From Lineus longissimus (taxonomy: Eukaryota > Nemertea > Pilidiophora > Heteronemertea > Lineidae), in assembly GCF_910592395.1 (NCBI RefSeq), contig NC_088326.1, positions 12,839,001 through 12,903,000 of the forward strand: DNA of 64,000 nt, given 5' to 3'. A program made the position numbers and the translations under genes. The notes under the pieces are model-generated. The model searched no databases. It saw only the letters and a program-made list of their open reading frames with translations, and had not been told where the DNA came from. Shown piece by piece: positions 38,733-52,282 of this stretch; the stretch's first letter is position 1, and the number at the start of each line of letters is the position of its first letter.

Positions 38733-38945
38733 ATTTGGAGGGACCTCATGGCAGAGTTTGACCTTTGTCATCTTGTTGTACAAGGAGGCCATAGACAGAA
38801 TCGGTCTGTCAGTGATATTTCTTATCAAGATGTTGTTTCAGTGAGGGATTGGGAACGTCAGTTGTTGCTCATGATGGAAGAATCTAAGCGTAGGGCAACC
38901 CCGAGTCGTAGATCATCCAGTATGGCCAATTTGTATTTTCATTAG
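38733..38945 (+). CDS. candidate terminal exon, unrecognised
   Basis: A good acceptor (TTTCCCGATGAGCTATTCAG) is followed by 70 open codons to TAG. The sequence is protein-like: IWRDLMAEFDLCHLVVQ, then SVSDISYQDVVSVRDWERQ, then a basic Ser-rich end (SKRRATPSRRSSSMANLY). The RRATPSRRSSS stretch would suit kinase phosphorylation. Upstream exons were not found, and the 38623 ATG in another frame is likely chance. Confidence 0.35.
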   Translation: MWRDLMAEFDLCHLVVQGGHRQNRSVSDISYQDVVSVRDWERQLLLMMEESKRRATPSRRSSSMANLYFH

Positions 38946-39114
38946 AACTCTTGAACACATTGTAATGATAGGTGAATATGCCAAAGAAAATGTAAGAAAA
39001 TCCTGCTTTGATAGTATCATCCTAGTTGATTCACCTTGTGGAAGAGTTGGTAAGCAATTGGTCCTTTACTGCAAGAGTTGATGAGTAGAATTTCCAGGTA
39101 GGCCTTGTTTAAAC

Positions 39115-39437
39115 TCAAGCCAATTCAACAAACTGGCACTTACATCCACAGTACCTGACATGCTTGATAATCAAGGATGAGCTCCATGGGGCTGGTGGTG
39201 TATAGGCCATTCCCTCAACAGAGTCAAATCTTTTGACACATGCCAGTCTTCTGCCGCAAGGATTTACTTCACAGATGAGTTCTCTATCACCAAACAGACC
39301 GGTAATTGAAACTGAGCCAACAAAACCACCTTGACACTCTTTTTTTGTGTATTTTTCATCTTTCCTTGGCACTTTTATGCACAGATTTGTCTCCATGCTT
39401 TGATGTGAGTTGGGCTCATGACAGAGATCAAGGTGAC
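39115..39437 (-). CDS. cysteine-rich, cystine-knot-like terminal exon (secreted factor candidate)
   Basis: Read on the minus strand after the acceptor GTTTTTTACAAAG, 107 codons are open to TGA at 39117-39115. Nine cysteines are seen in the segments LDLCHEP, NLCIKVPRK, KKECQGGF, LICEVNPCGRRLACVKR and the final RYCGCKCQFVELA. The end pattern C-x-C-x-C and the spaced pairs before it recall the C-terminal cystine knots of noggin, trunk and related signalling proteins, but the central C-x-G-x-C is absent. An ATG at 39459 could start a protein within this piece, but it lacks a good signal peptide, so an upstream exon is more likely. Family assignment is tentative. Confidence 0.45.
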
Positions 39438-39459
39438 CTTTGTAAAAAACAAGAAGCAT

Positions 39460-41377
39460 AGCAGAGAGGAAGATTGTATCCAGTCTTCAGTCAGTGTGTG
39501 GAGTAGTTTCGATGTTCCCTTTTAGCGATGAATGAGAAAGGTCAGCTTAATTATCAGGACTCAAACTATCCTTGGAAGACTTTGAATAAACGTTGCAATC
39601 AGCAGAAGTTTGAGGACATGCATAAACGTGAGGCATTGATGTGAAGCATGAACCGGCCATATTTTCCCAACAATTAAATGAATACCCTCTCTTCTGAGTA
39701 TCAGAAAAACCCCAGCAACTTTTTGTGATGACTTTTTGTGACGCTGACAAAATGACTAAAAGGCATCCAGGGCAGGTATCATCAATCAAGTGGTTACATC
39801 TCATGAAGACATTCAGCTGTCAATCAGAGGTCACATGGGAGGCAATTAGGTTTAAAACCTGTCAAAACAGAATCTTCTCCTTTTGTGTGAAAGTTTGGCA
39901 GAAAATTCTCTTTTTTCTGTTCAACGGTTTTGTGCCGAAAATGTAAACAGTTCTCGGAATATCATCTCCGATGTAGACCATTTTCATCATCCTGATCGTC
40001 CTTCCTCTGGCGTCAGGATGAGGTGTTGCGTGGAAGGCTGATTGTGATTTCCAGTTGTGCCTCCGGTCAAACTATGGCACACGGTCCAATTTGGGTGGAG
40101 TTGTATGGAATAAACCCTCTTAGTTGAGCTCTTTAGCCGCTAGTGGTAGGTATAATCAAGCCTACAGGCTGTAATACTTGATGTACTTGTAAACTGTTCA
40201 TAACATATGATATCCAAAGCTGTCAGAACTCCTCAGACTAGCTTCCTAATCATCTCAAGAACACCTCCTGGGGAACCTTCTCCGATGGCAAATTATTTTG
40301 CAATTTTGGATGTCAAAGTTTCTCAACTCTGGCTCAGTGATGGATCGTTTTCTGACAAATGGTGATGACTGCTTGAAAGCAGAGGTGAAGGAACTCGCAG
40401 GTAGAAGACCATTCCATGAAGGAAAGCTTCAGTTAACTGTACATTTTTGTGCAAATCTGCATGTCGTTGTTTGAAAACGTTAGGCAGACTAGTAAACTCT
40501 CTTCAAGCAAATGCCCTCACCGCACCACAGTCGGAATCAAAGAAAAGTCATACGAGAGTTTCTGAATGGAACCCTATCACAGGCATTTCATCCAAACGTT
40601 CATCAGGCTGTATCTCGTTGACTGATCTGCACTAGACTTTTAAACAGGATATGAGACTGGTTAATTTTCATTGCCTGAGAAACTGTAAGGCCGAAATCCC
40701 CTTAATTTGAGCCAAGCCAAATTGATCTTTTGCATGTCCACATGTTTCATGAAGCTCAGTCGTGATTAACTGCACTATTTGATTCGATCAAGATAGCATG
40801 AGATGGTGGTCTTTCACGTTCAACGCAAAAACTCAGAAAGAACATGCTGTGAAGATTGTGAAGAGGCAAAAAACGCTTGGAGTTGTGTTTCATCATCTTA
40901 GGCGGTAAATCTCAATCCAACCAACCGATTCATTGGAGAAAGTTTTTCCTTGCGAAAAAAGAGATTCTCTTCCTGGATTGACATTCTTGATCAATCAACC
41001 CTAAAAGCCCATTTCATCAAACGCAAATATCGTATTGTGAAGCTGGTTTGTGCACCCAAGAAGACTTCACTGCAGAGCTGGTGCAGTCAAAACTTGCCAC
41101 CTGGTCTCTGGCCCCTTTAACTGTATTTTTCTGACCAGCTGTTCGGTGAAACTATAGCTTTATGCTTGAATACATGCATGCACACCAAGCCCTTGGCAAC
41201 TCCCATGTATTCATATCTTACCAGAGACTTCGAATATGAGTCTGTAAATATGTAAGATACAGTCAAGCGAGGTAACAGAAATAGCCTCAAAGCCCTAGGG
41301 AGATTTCATTCATTCTGAATGCTGGGAATAAATTCTGGAAGATGTTGCAAATATTTCATTTCTTACGATCAATAATA
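39460..41377. other. non-coding stretch with weak exon candidates
   Basis: A cysteine-rich minus-strand frame at 39547-39804 (containing KVITKSCWGFSDTQKR) lies upstream of the cystine-knot-like exon, but no donor in the right phase could be chosen. A + strand frame ending at 40635 is also unsupported. No named repeat was seen. Confidence 0.3.
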
Positions 41378-41551
41378 CAGTATACCTCTCTATCAAAGAC
41401 AATGCCGGGACTGACAGATGTTGTCCTTTAGAGGTGTCCTGATTAGAGAGGTCAAATTGAATGGAAACAACTGATTCGCGACCAAAAATTGTGTCCTTAA
41501 TATAGGGGTTGTCCTTAGAGAGGTATCCGCTGGGCTAAGGAGGTTCCACTG
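41378..41551. mobile_element. CAGTGGAACC MITE, near full length, TA-flanked
   Basis: Flanked by TA on both sides (41376-41377 and 41552-41553). Left end CAGTATACCTCTCTATC, right end GGAGGTTCCACTG; the interior follows the 46506 copy (GGGACTGACAGATGTTGTCC, TGTCCTGATTAGAGAGGTC). Confidence 0.8.
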
Positions 41552-41553
41552 TA

Positions 41554-44500
41554 CATGAAAGATACAAGCACTGAAAGATGTAATCATTTTACTTAATATT
41601 CTGTTTGCAACGAGGTTTTTGTTTGCAGGGATCTTCAGTTCAGGCCAGACAATTCTGTGTTACCGATCGTGTTGTGGGTTGCGTTCGTGTATCATTAGGT
41701 TTGTATGTTTCAATCTCTGAACACGGAACTCGATCATCTGTCTATTTCAGTTCCGGTAACGATAAAAACATGACAAGACGCAAGAGAGATGAGATAAGAG
41801 CAGCCTAGTCATCGGCACTGTTTCAGTTGTTCTGTTTTGCTATCCATTTTGTGAGTTCTATCGCATGTAGGCCACACTACAGTTGGGCACCAGTGGCATG
41901 TAGGGGGTCAAATCTGGGATAAAAGACCATATCGTGTTTCTAGGAAAAACACAAAAGTGACGTGAAGCCCTACTATGATGATGAAAACTGCCTTCCAAAA
42001 CTGCATAAATCTTTCTTAGAGATTAGCATTAGTGTTTACTTGTGGTGGTGCATGGTGTCAGGCTTGGGTATTATCCTCTTGGCTACATTAACCCCACGTC
42101 CAAGCTGCCCTTTAACAGTGTCCCACATAACATGGTGTATGAGTGGAAATATGAATTTCTGAACCCATAACAGACAAAATCTGAACCAGGACACCCTATA
42201 GAATAGCATGTGAAACCCAGTCAATATAGCCTGGCCCCTAATCAGGTACCATCTATACATCAATTCATATCTTGATATTGAGACCACTCTTACCAATAGA
42301 TATCTGAATGTTGACACTAATTTAATTGAATGGGTTTGATTGACAGGTCGTATGGAGGACTATGCCCAAACATGTGTACACATACACATACTGAGACTTC
42401 TGAGTGACACTTTGACCAGGACAGTGAGAGAACACCTTATACATGGTCATTCTCCATAACAGACATAAGAGTCAAACATATTCTCTCTGCTAGTATTACC
42501 TTCCCTAACAGCTCTTCTCTTCTACTCATTTTTTCACTTGTAAGTTGTATCACGGTTGATCGACTTTCCACAGCCAATCAATACGTGTATTAGTCACTTA
42601 TTTGTGATCAGTAATTCCCCCCATTGATTTCTAACAATCAATTAACCACTTAAGCTCATTCACAGAAAACCGCTAATCAACAGAAAGTAGATTGAGACTT
42701 ATCGCACCTGAGTGGGCAGAGTACAAGACTTGGAGTCATTCAAGGGTCAGTCATTCAAGAAGATTGGTCAATCAGGATTTCAAAAATGGGACATTGAAAC
42801 GTGGTGTTATGGTTTGGCCAGAAATTGTTTACGACTTAATTATACAACTATGCACAAGATTTGAAAGAAAAAACACAGAAATGATTTTATGATATCATCA
42901 AAGATCAATCGATTGGTCTGTGGGTAGTTATATTCCTATCAATGGCCTTTGACCAAAACAACTCCCTTTGAGTTTTTCATATGGCTCTTGTAGGAATGTG
43001 GTCAATTGTATAATAATTGAGAGATTTTTCAACAATATCATGGGGCTTGTAGCCAGGGGGGGTCATTTAGTAATCAGTGAAAGGCCAAGTTTCCTGAGGA
43101 CATATGTACATTGCCACCTGCCCTACCCCCATCGTCTTGAACCTTGCACATGGCCAAATAACTATTACCAAGCCATAACATTCCTTGATAAAACAGAATT
43201 TTCCCCTTTCCATGAAGTGCACTCCAGCAGTTCCCTATTGTGATAACAAAGTGCCCTAACTTGTTATAATAAATTTACACGCTCAATTGACATTCAAAGG
43301 TAATTAGACTAATGTGGACTGAAAGGCCTTGAATGTGGACCTTTCAACTCAGTCCTAAAGGCAAAGTGCCGTCTTCAGAATTATGCACAATTATTTGAAT
43401 TTGAATTTTCTGTTCATTCATACAATATGTCAACAGTGTTTTGTCAAGGATATGACACTGTGCATGCCAATTTGCAGTGCACTCGGGCCTACACAGTTAC
43501 TGTGAGTCCATCTTGAATTCTGGGCCCACATGTAAACATAGTGCTAAAATGGACTTGGCCTTAAAAAAGCTTGGATCTAATGAAATTAGCTGTAAGGCCA
43601 ATGGCTTGGTCTAAGTTTAGTGTCATTTTACAACTTCATCAAAGCATTTATTACAAAAGGTGTGGGGATTGTAACTTTATAAGGTAATGGCCGGAGGGAA
43701 AGCAGGAAATCCGGTCTGGGTAGGGAACAATTTGGTGAAAGTGTCTGGTCGGGAATAAGTGGCCTTGAGAGAGGTTTTTGAGTCCTTCTTCCTATTTTAT
43801 GTATGTTTGGAATTCATGTATTTATTTACTCCCGCATTTCTTACAAGAGCTTGACACCACTCAGCCAAGTCGTTTTAAAAGGAACCATTAACACCGAAAG
43901 TGTCTGGCGGAGAATTCATGTCCTTGAGAGAGGTGTTCCTGTATTTGAGTGGTATCTTGCTATTTGCTAAGTCAGGGTGGAATTTATACTTTAAATAATG
44001 TATTGACAAGATATTCTTTAGCAAAATATCCCGCTAGGTTCTTTCTGCATGTGAAGGAAAACATGAAATATTGGTTCAAAGCACAGCAGTTGGATACCTT
44101 TTATGATGAGGCATAAGTTGTATCGACTATGACAGTGTCTTTTCGAAACTTGAGTGTTATAAAACATTTCAATTGAAAATTATAAAAAGGTTGACCCATA
44201 ATTTTCGATTCGGTGGTCTGCCTTTGTTCTGTCATAAAACATGAGCAAGATGTCAAAAAATGTTTAGTAATTTTGATGGATGACTTGGAATTTCTCAGTC
44301 GGTAGGAATTCTGACGTCTTTATTTTCGTGTTGACGTTTTATTCATTTCTAAAAAGAAGACGAAAATTCTTTTGGCTAAATGCTTTATTACCCAGTCGGT
44401 GTTGATGCCATCATGCCCACAGTCGTGCTGGCGACCCTACACTGTTGACAGCCACCACAAACTTGTGCACTCAGCAGGGGGCACATCAGGTCTTTCTTCC

Positions 44501-45119
44501 AGCCTTCATCCTGAGTCACCTTGGCCAGCCACTGGATTGCTTACCCTCTACTGTGTCTTGTAAGGCAGCATTTGTGGCTGTCCAAATAGCGCAGTGAAAA
44601 GGTCCCAGCGTAATTTCCTCCAACCTTGCTGGTTTCCTCCTACTAAATTTAAAATCCCCTGGTTTTCCCTTGGGTGTTGTGATACTGCCAAACTGCACAA
44701 CTACAGTTTACAGAACACAAAGATTTGTTTTGAAACAGCACAGCAATGACCTTATGAATATCAGAGAGAGTTTGATATTGGACAATTCGCCTTCAAACGG
44801 TTAAACTGACCCTTTGTTCTTTATCGTGAAACGAGAACCACTGAGTTATTAAGACAAGTCTTGAACAAACACACAACTAAAACAGTAACAGGTAATTGCG
44901 ATTCACTCTATGATTAATCCGGGTACGTCTAAAAAGAGACCTGCAACCGATACTGTTGATGGAACTTTTATGAATAGGTCATCCGTTTGATGAAATTCCC
45001 CAAAGAGAAATCAATTCTTATCAATAGCGTTTGAACCTTTTTCTAATTCGGGATGTAATGCTGCGCTCGGGCTTCGTAGACCTGAACAGTGGCGGTCAGG
45101 ATAAAAAAAAAAAAAAAAA
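41554..45119. other. long non-coding stretch
   Basis: No gene could be supported. A very short possible terminal exon after CTATTTCAG (41751-41808, ending in TRRKRDEIRAA) is noted only. Two related words, AAAGTGTCTGG...CCTTGAGAGAGG, recur at about 43738 and 43898. A poly-A run of 17 lies at about 45103. Confidence 0.3.
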
Positions 45120-45175
45120 TTTCTCGGTTTTCGGCAATTCTGAGTGCGGCGGCTTGCTAAATGACCAAAATTTTT
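45120..45175 (+). repeat. dispersed short repeat (second copy at 47034-47090)
   Basis: Both copies contain GAGTGCGG(C/T)GG, then CTTGCTAAATGAC and a T-run. The second copy lies in intron 2 of the endosulfatase gene. Confidence 0.5.
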
Positions 45176-46149
45176 TTCTAAATCACATTTTCAGTTAATT
45201 GCCTAGCGGCGGGCACGCTAACCAAAGTAAAAAAAAGTCTGGCCTTATTACGAAGTACTAATTTTTGCCAGGTTTTCAAGAACCTAGTCAGTAAACTTCC
45301 TCCCTTTGTGAGCTGAAGAAAAAAAACGGGAAATTTCTATAATCAGAACAGGCCAAATATTTACTTGGTTCTTAATCCTTTGTTGTCAGCGGATGGAATG
45401 CCACAATATCCGCTGAGAGGAGACGATTTAAACACCGTAAATCTTAAAGACAAATATCTCAAATCTAGAATTGTGCGCCAAATGCAGTAATCTTCGGATT
45501 TTTCTTGTTGATTAAAAACCTTGGCAAATATCGTGACATGCATTTTGGATTGTTTGGTTCCAAGGTTTTACTTGCATACAGACTGCTGAAGGAGATATAG
45601 TCGTGATAATGAAAAGCCTGAGAACCAAATATCCAAGACGTGTGGCCTCATAAAACACCTGAACATTGAAAGGACCGAGGAACGCGTTTCAATTTGTTTG
45701 AGGAGGAAAACTGAGCGTGATTTTCATGACGTGTTCGTGGGAACTTGTTCAGTTCGTGCTTAATCAGCTAAAAATCTGCCGCTACAGAATCATTATTGCA
45801 TACCAAACAATGAAGACTTCACATTCTCATGTTTTTTCGGCAGTTACATTTGTTATTAGTTTGTGTGGTGCTAAAATCATCTGAGTTTTTGCTTCTGGTT
45901 TTGACATGATTTGGTTGCCACAGTCAATTTCGAGAAAAAATGTCACTGCAAGGAAAAAAAGCTTATTTATTTAAAATGGCTGGGAAAAGTTGTGAGTATT
46001 TCACTTCAAACGGCTCATAGTTGGCCCTAAAGGTTGTCTTTGGTGATAACCTTTTTCTTGCAGAAGCTAAAAATTAATTTTTGTCTGATCTTTCTCGTTC
46101 CAGAACGCCAAATGTACGGACCAATTAGATAGTACCTGCTGACGTTTCA
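45176..46149. other. upstream region of the endosulfatase gene
   Basis: Probably contains the 5' UTR and, further up, the promoter. No clear core promoter element was identified. Confidence 0.3.
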
Positions 46150-49100
46150 ATGAAAGGGTCATACCCCTACATCCTTCTAGTCCTGTCGCTATGGACCATT
46201 GCCGCTATTAGTCATGTGACCTCATCGTATCAGCGTGACAATCCCGCGGACAGTGACATCCGCCCTGAGGATGCGGTCAAAGCACGGTGGGCTAAACGGC
46301 GGAAATCTAGTCGAAAGAGTGAGAAACCCAACATCGTGATTGTGTTGACAGACGATCAGGATAGTGAGCTAGGTGAGTACGGCACACGGGCGATGAAATC
46401 TGAGCAAATCTACGGAAGTTATCGCAAACTCAACTGAACTCATGAATGTTAACCCTCTATGTCTGTCTACATTCTGTAGTAGCAGTGGTTACTTCATCTT
46501 TTATACAGTAGAATCTCTCTACTCTATTAAGGACACCCTCGGGACTGACAAGTGCTGTCCTTAATAGAGAGGTGTCCTGATTAGAGAGGTCAAAATGAAT
46601 AGAAACAACCGCTTTGGGACTAAAACTAGTGTCCTTAATAGAGAGGTTGTCCATAATAGAGAGGTGTCCGCTAAGGGAGGTTCCACTGTACTTATAAATA
46701 TATGTCTTCTTTTCACTTTCAGGGTCGTTGAATTATATGCCAAAAACATTAAAAATACTCAGAGACGGCGGTGCAAGATTTACGAATTCGTTTGTGACGA
46801 CGCCAATGTGTTGTCCGTCGCGAAGCTCCTTCCTGACTGGTCAATATGTCCACAATCACAACACGTACACAAATAACGACAACTGTTCCTCAATTAATTG
46901 GCAGCAGAAATACGAGATCAACAACTTTGGGACGTATTTGAGTAACGCGGGATATCGTACAGGTAAGATATATGTTTAATTGACACAACATGATTGGTAG
47001 AAACTACTCATTTCAATATCTGTGTTCCAGTCGTGGGTTTTCTGTGATTTTGAGTGCGGTGGGCTTGCTAAATGACAAACATTTTTTTTCAAAAGTTGCT
47101 TGTTTGCAGGGCACTTTAAAACGAAAATCCCATAGATTATGAACAAACCTCCCAAGCTGTATCCCCTGGAACATGTTCAGAAGACAGAAGGGTCAGTCTA
47201 GGCCCCATTATCATGATCATTTATTTGCTCTTTTTCTCTTCAGGTTACTTTGGGAAATATCTCAATGAGTATAATGGCACATATATCCCGCCCGGATGGC
47301 GGGAATGGGTAGGCCTTGTCCGTAATTCCAGATTTTATAACTACTCGATAAATTTTAATGGACGGATAATAAAGCATGAGGATAATTACTATAAGGATTA
47401 TCTAACGGATTTAATCGCTAATGATAGCGTGACGTTCTTAAAACAATCAAAGGAGTATTTTCCCAATAGGTGAGTAGTTTTGTTTTTCAGTGTTGTATTT
47501 CACTGTTTTTCAGTGCTTCCTCATGAAAAAAACTATAGCATTGAAAATTGCTGGATACTCTTATGGGAGGCCTAATTCAACAAGAATTGCGACCATCTTG
47601 TCTAGTCATTTGGGGTAAAGTAAAACAAGATCACCCAGCAGGGTTGCCAAACGTCATGCTGATTAGTGTCTGTGGGTAAAAATAGGTGGCACTTCCCTCT
47701 GAAAGGGCACAAATGCTATGTCGCATTTTCTTTTCAGGCCTGTTGCGATGGTCTTAAGTATGCCTGCACCGCACGGCCCGGAGGACTCTGCCCCACAGTA
47801 CCAACATATGTTCCAGAATAACACAGCACACAGGTGAGTTGATGCAAGATCTTAAAGGGGTAACTTGGGCGAGAGATATGTTGGTTTTCATACAATGGCT
47901 TCCGGGAGGACCTTGGCTTCTCCAAATACCTGATCCTCTCTCCTGATGGGTTAATGTTACCAGCGTTAGACCACTTTATCTCTCAAGTGTAGGAATCAGC
48001 AATATTGATCATCGCCGGGAGGAGAGGTCAAACCGATACACTTACTCTGTTCTCGATCTCCGATAAAGGTGCTTTATAGCGTGACCTTCCCAGGGTGCAA
48101 GGTGGCTTCAACGTGATAACGTTTCAAACGCGGAAGTTCAAAGCTTAACTCTGGGTCAATATCATGACCATCGCAGGTTTATGGATTTTGATATTTGACC
48201 GTGTGTTTCCATGACGACCAGACGTATCTATAGGAAATGTCATTGGCAAGCACAGGATCAGCTGATAGGTGTGCTGTGTCGCCTTAAACTAGAGGCTACT
48301 GTGCCACTTGCTCAGCTGATATGGAAACCCTGTCTAAAAGTATAAGATCTGGAGACCAATCTGCCAACTGCTGAACTGATAGATGTACTGTCTCTACTGG
48401 AACTAGTGGTCACTGTGCCAGTCCCTCAGCTGATAGATGCATCATCTTTAGAACTAGAGGTCCATCGACCATCTGCTCAGCTGTTGTCAGTAGATTTTGG
48501 TCTTTTTCAGGACGCCCAGCTGGAACTATGCGCCGAACCCCGACAAACAATGGATCCTACAGGTGACGGGGAAGATGGAACCGATACACATGGCGTTTAC
48601 TGACATGTTACAGCAGAAGCGCTTACAGACGCTTCAGTCCGTTGATGATGCTGTTCAAAAGGTTTGTATGTGACAGAAGTTTCTACCTGGTCTCCAGGTT
48701 CACCCCACTGCAGGTCTTAAAGGGAACTTCGCACGCCCAACATTTCGGCCTACAGTTGACTTTTTCTCGGGCGGTGAAAACGAACCTCCTCATTTCCTGA
48801 ACACCGATCAGTCAGCTAGACTCGGCCTGATGAACATGTGGATAATAAGGCCCACAATAGGCTTCTGTTCAGAGAGACTCTTACCCTCAGAGGGCCAGAT
48901 CATGCATCAGTTACTCTGGTACCGGCTGAGGCATGGTAAGGACGTTGTATTGCTCATACAAAGTTTGCTTTAATATTGTTTGTTGTGACTCAATATTTTC
49001 CTCATTGGGCAAAGTTGACTACAGAGACATCTGTTGTTTGTATGTTAAACTAATCCATACTTGGTTGAACTAAGAGCACTTCAGATAGATGTAGTAGGCT

Positions 49101-52100
49101 GTGACACCTCACCTTGTGATTTTGGATGGGCCATCATATAAACAAGCACCTGTATTAAAGGATGTGTTGTCTTTCAGGTGTTCCAAGAGCTACGAAACCT
49201 GGGAGAGGTAGACAATACATACATGATCTTCACCTCCGACCACGGTTATCATCTCGGGCAGTTCGGGCTGCTGAAGGGCAAGGCCATGCCGTATGAAATG
49301 GATGTGCGGGTACCGTTCCTGATTAGAGGGCCCGGCATTCCTCACGGGATAACGTAAGTTATTCATGACAGCGTGGAGGGATGTGAGGTCTATTGGTTAC
49401 GATGTGGGCTCATGATCTTGACATATTTCGGTCAGTTTTTAATAACGCAATAACGTTTGTGACCTTAGGCAAGTCACATCAGATGAAAAACCGATATTCA
49501 GTGTAGGTGGTGACTATGTTAGGGCCCTCAAAAGACCTATGAGAGAAATGAGTAGCATGTTAAATCTGAAGATTTGGTCGTTTGTGTGCGAAATTGTGTG
49601 GCCTCTCTCTCAGTTCATGACTGGCTGGTTTCTTTAGATGAAGATGGCCTCTTCTGTTCATCACATCTGTTTTATTTTTCTTCAGGATCCCCAACATCAT
49701 TATAAACCTGGATATAGCGCCGACCGTCATTGATATTGCCGGCGTCCCCGTCCCTGATCACATGGACGGCCGCTCCATCATGGATCTTCTGCAGATGGCA
49801 CGCGATCCAGCCAAGTGAGTACTGGGTGTTAAAAAAATCAATGTCCCAATAAGTATGACAATTTCTTTTCTTGGAAGAAGTTTTTTCCTGTTACAAACTA
49901 AAAACTTTGGAAGAATTTTGTTGACGTAAACCCAACCTTCATCCTTTGCATCGGCCGAAGTCCTTCACAAGTGAGTACTGAGTGTGAAAAGAAAATTTAT
50001 CAACTCCTTCAACTTAACATACCAGAGTTGGCAACAGTGACACTTGTATTACAAGTTTTGAAAACTAAACCAGTTTGACACTATGGGCTGACAGAAGAGT
50101 TTTAAAACTTTTCATTCAATTTTGTGCAGACTAATATAATAGAAAAAATGGACAAATTATTTTGTAACACCTTATAATCTCTCTTCTTTTACAGTCTATA
50201 TAATGGCGTCATGAAACGAAAGAAAGCTTGGCGCGATACGTTTCTATTAGAAAGGGGAAAACTCACCGTGAAAAAACTCAAGGAGCGCGAGCGGCAGGAA
50301 GTTATTCAAATGAACGCCATCGCATCGAAGGAGTTACGTTTGAAAGAGCAATGTTTAAAACCTGAGTTTCAGTCACCATGTAAAATAGACCAGGTGGGTG
50401 AGATTTACTTTTCCTTCCGGTAAGCCTCTTACTGCTTAGGTTTCTTCAGAGTCTCCGGTTTCCTCCTACATTAGATTACAAATCAGCTAATACTGTGTTT
50501 AGAGCTGGGCCTACTGATGTCCTTGTTGGTGTCAAGGTTCTAACATTTTGTCAAATGTCACGAATTTATTATTTACACAGAAATGGGAATGTCGCACAGG
50601 AGAACGCCTACGTTTGTACAAATGTCGATTTGGTCGGAAGGCGAACACAGACGCGACAGCTTCGGAGATATGTCAATGCCCTCCAAAAGTCGCGACAGGG
50701 AAAAAGAAATTTATGCGTCGTAAGAAGAGACGTAATCACCGACATGACGGGCAAGATGAAGGTAAGCCTACACACAGGGATGAGACCTTTCTGATTTTTG
50801 GAGGGTTTTAATTTTCTTCCCTCCTAAATAAGGTTCAATCTGATAAAATAGATTGAAAAATCTATACCTCAACTCTCTGGAGAACTTTGAATTTTCAAAA
50901 TCGGACGAAAAAAAACCATTTAGAGGCTCATCTTGCAAGTTAGGGCAAGGAAAATCTCTCTTCTCTGCTATGCGCAATGTCAAATGCTTACTCCCTCTTT
51001 CAGGAGGTCCAACAACCACACCACCCACTATTCCAATAGATTGGGCTCTCGGTATATAACACACTTTGTCGTATGTTGTTGTCTGTTTTTCAAATAAAGT
51101 TCTTTTTTGTTGTTTTGTGTCATTTCTGCACATTGAGAAGTTTTTCTTCCTTATTGAGATTTTCAGTCAGGATTCTCACTTCACTGTGTTCACATGTCAT
51201 GCAAGTACCAGTTGGTCATATGATGTCGATTCCACTCTTGGATGTGTTTTGTTTTGTTGGTTATTGTGTGTGGGATACGTTTGGATTGCATGCATTGTTG
51301 TTTACTTTGTAAATTACTTGTAATTCTGAGTACATTTCAGTCATTCTACTTGGTAGTTTAAGGGTTTAGGTTCCCACAGAATGACTGGCAGTAGATTAGA
51401 ATCATTTGTTCGTGTGAAGGTGATCTGTGACCAGAGGGCGATCACTGCAGGGAATGCTTAAGTGGAGATGGGCCTTCAATCAATGTGACAGGTCACAACT
51501 TGTATGGTTCCGTATTCAAAGTTTTTCAAATTCTATAGAGCTTTTTTCTATCATTTCATAGCCTCTCGGCACGGATTTCGACAAGCGCAGTACCGACAAT
51601 TCCAAACCCGCAGAAAGCGTTCCATCTTTGCGCCGAGCAAGCGACGTTTCTTGAAAGTGGTTGGCGCACCAGAGAAGGAGATGACGCTGAGTCACGTGTT
51701 CAAGCGGTCTGCACCGCCTGGGTTTGAATGGCGAACGGCGTTCAAGAATTACGTCAACGATGAACCAGGTAAGCAATGGCCATGGTACTCTTTCCCTCGT
51801 ATTTTCTCATTTCCACCATCTGGAGGAATTTCGTTTGATGAAGTTGTGATTAACGTTTGCCTCGTCATTGAATTGATAAGCAACACTGATGGCCGTTAAT
51901 TCCATCTGGTCTGTTACATCTCAAAGTGAAAGTGTATCATTTGTTTTGGCTCTTCATCCACACTTTGATTTCTCCACAGCATCAGCACCTGCACCCCCTG
52001 GGCCGACACCCGACAGCGTCCTGAAGAAGTGCCGCGTCCTTGCCAACGACACCGTCTCATGTCAGCAGGAGGTCTTCACAGATTTTGACAAGTGGCGCGT

Positions 52101-52247
52101 CCATAAAGAGGAATTGAACAAAATCATCCAAGGATATCGCAAAAGGCTCGACAGTCTCAAATACATCCGGCGTCACTTGAAGAAACAACGCCCTCTAGAG
52201 CCACTACCAACTACTACTACGACTACAACAACGACCACAACAACACC

Positions 52248-52282
<35 letters not shown>

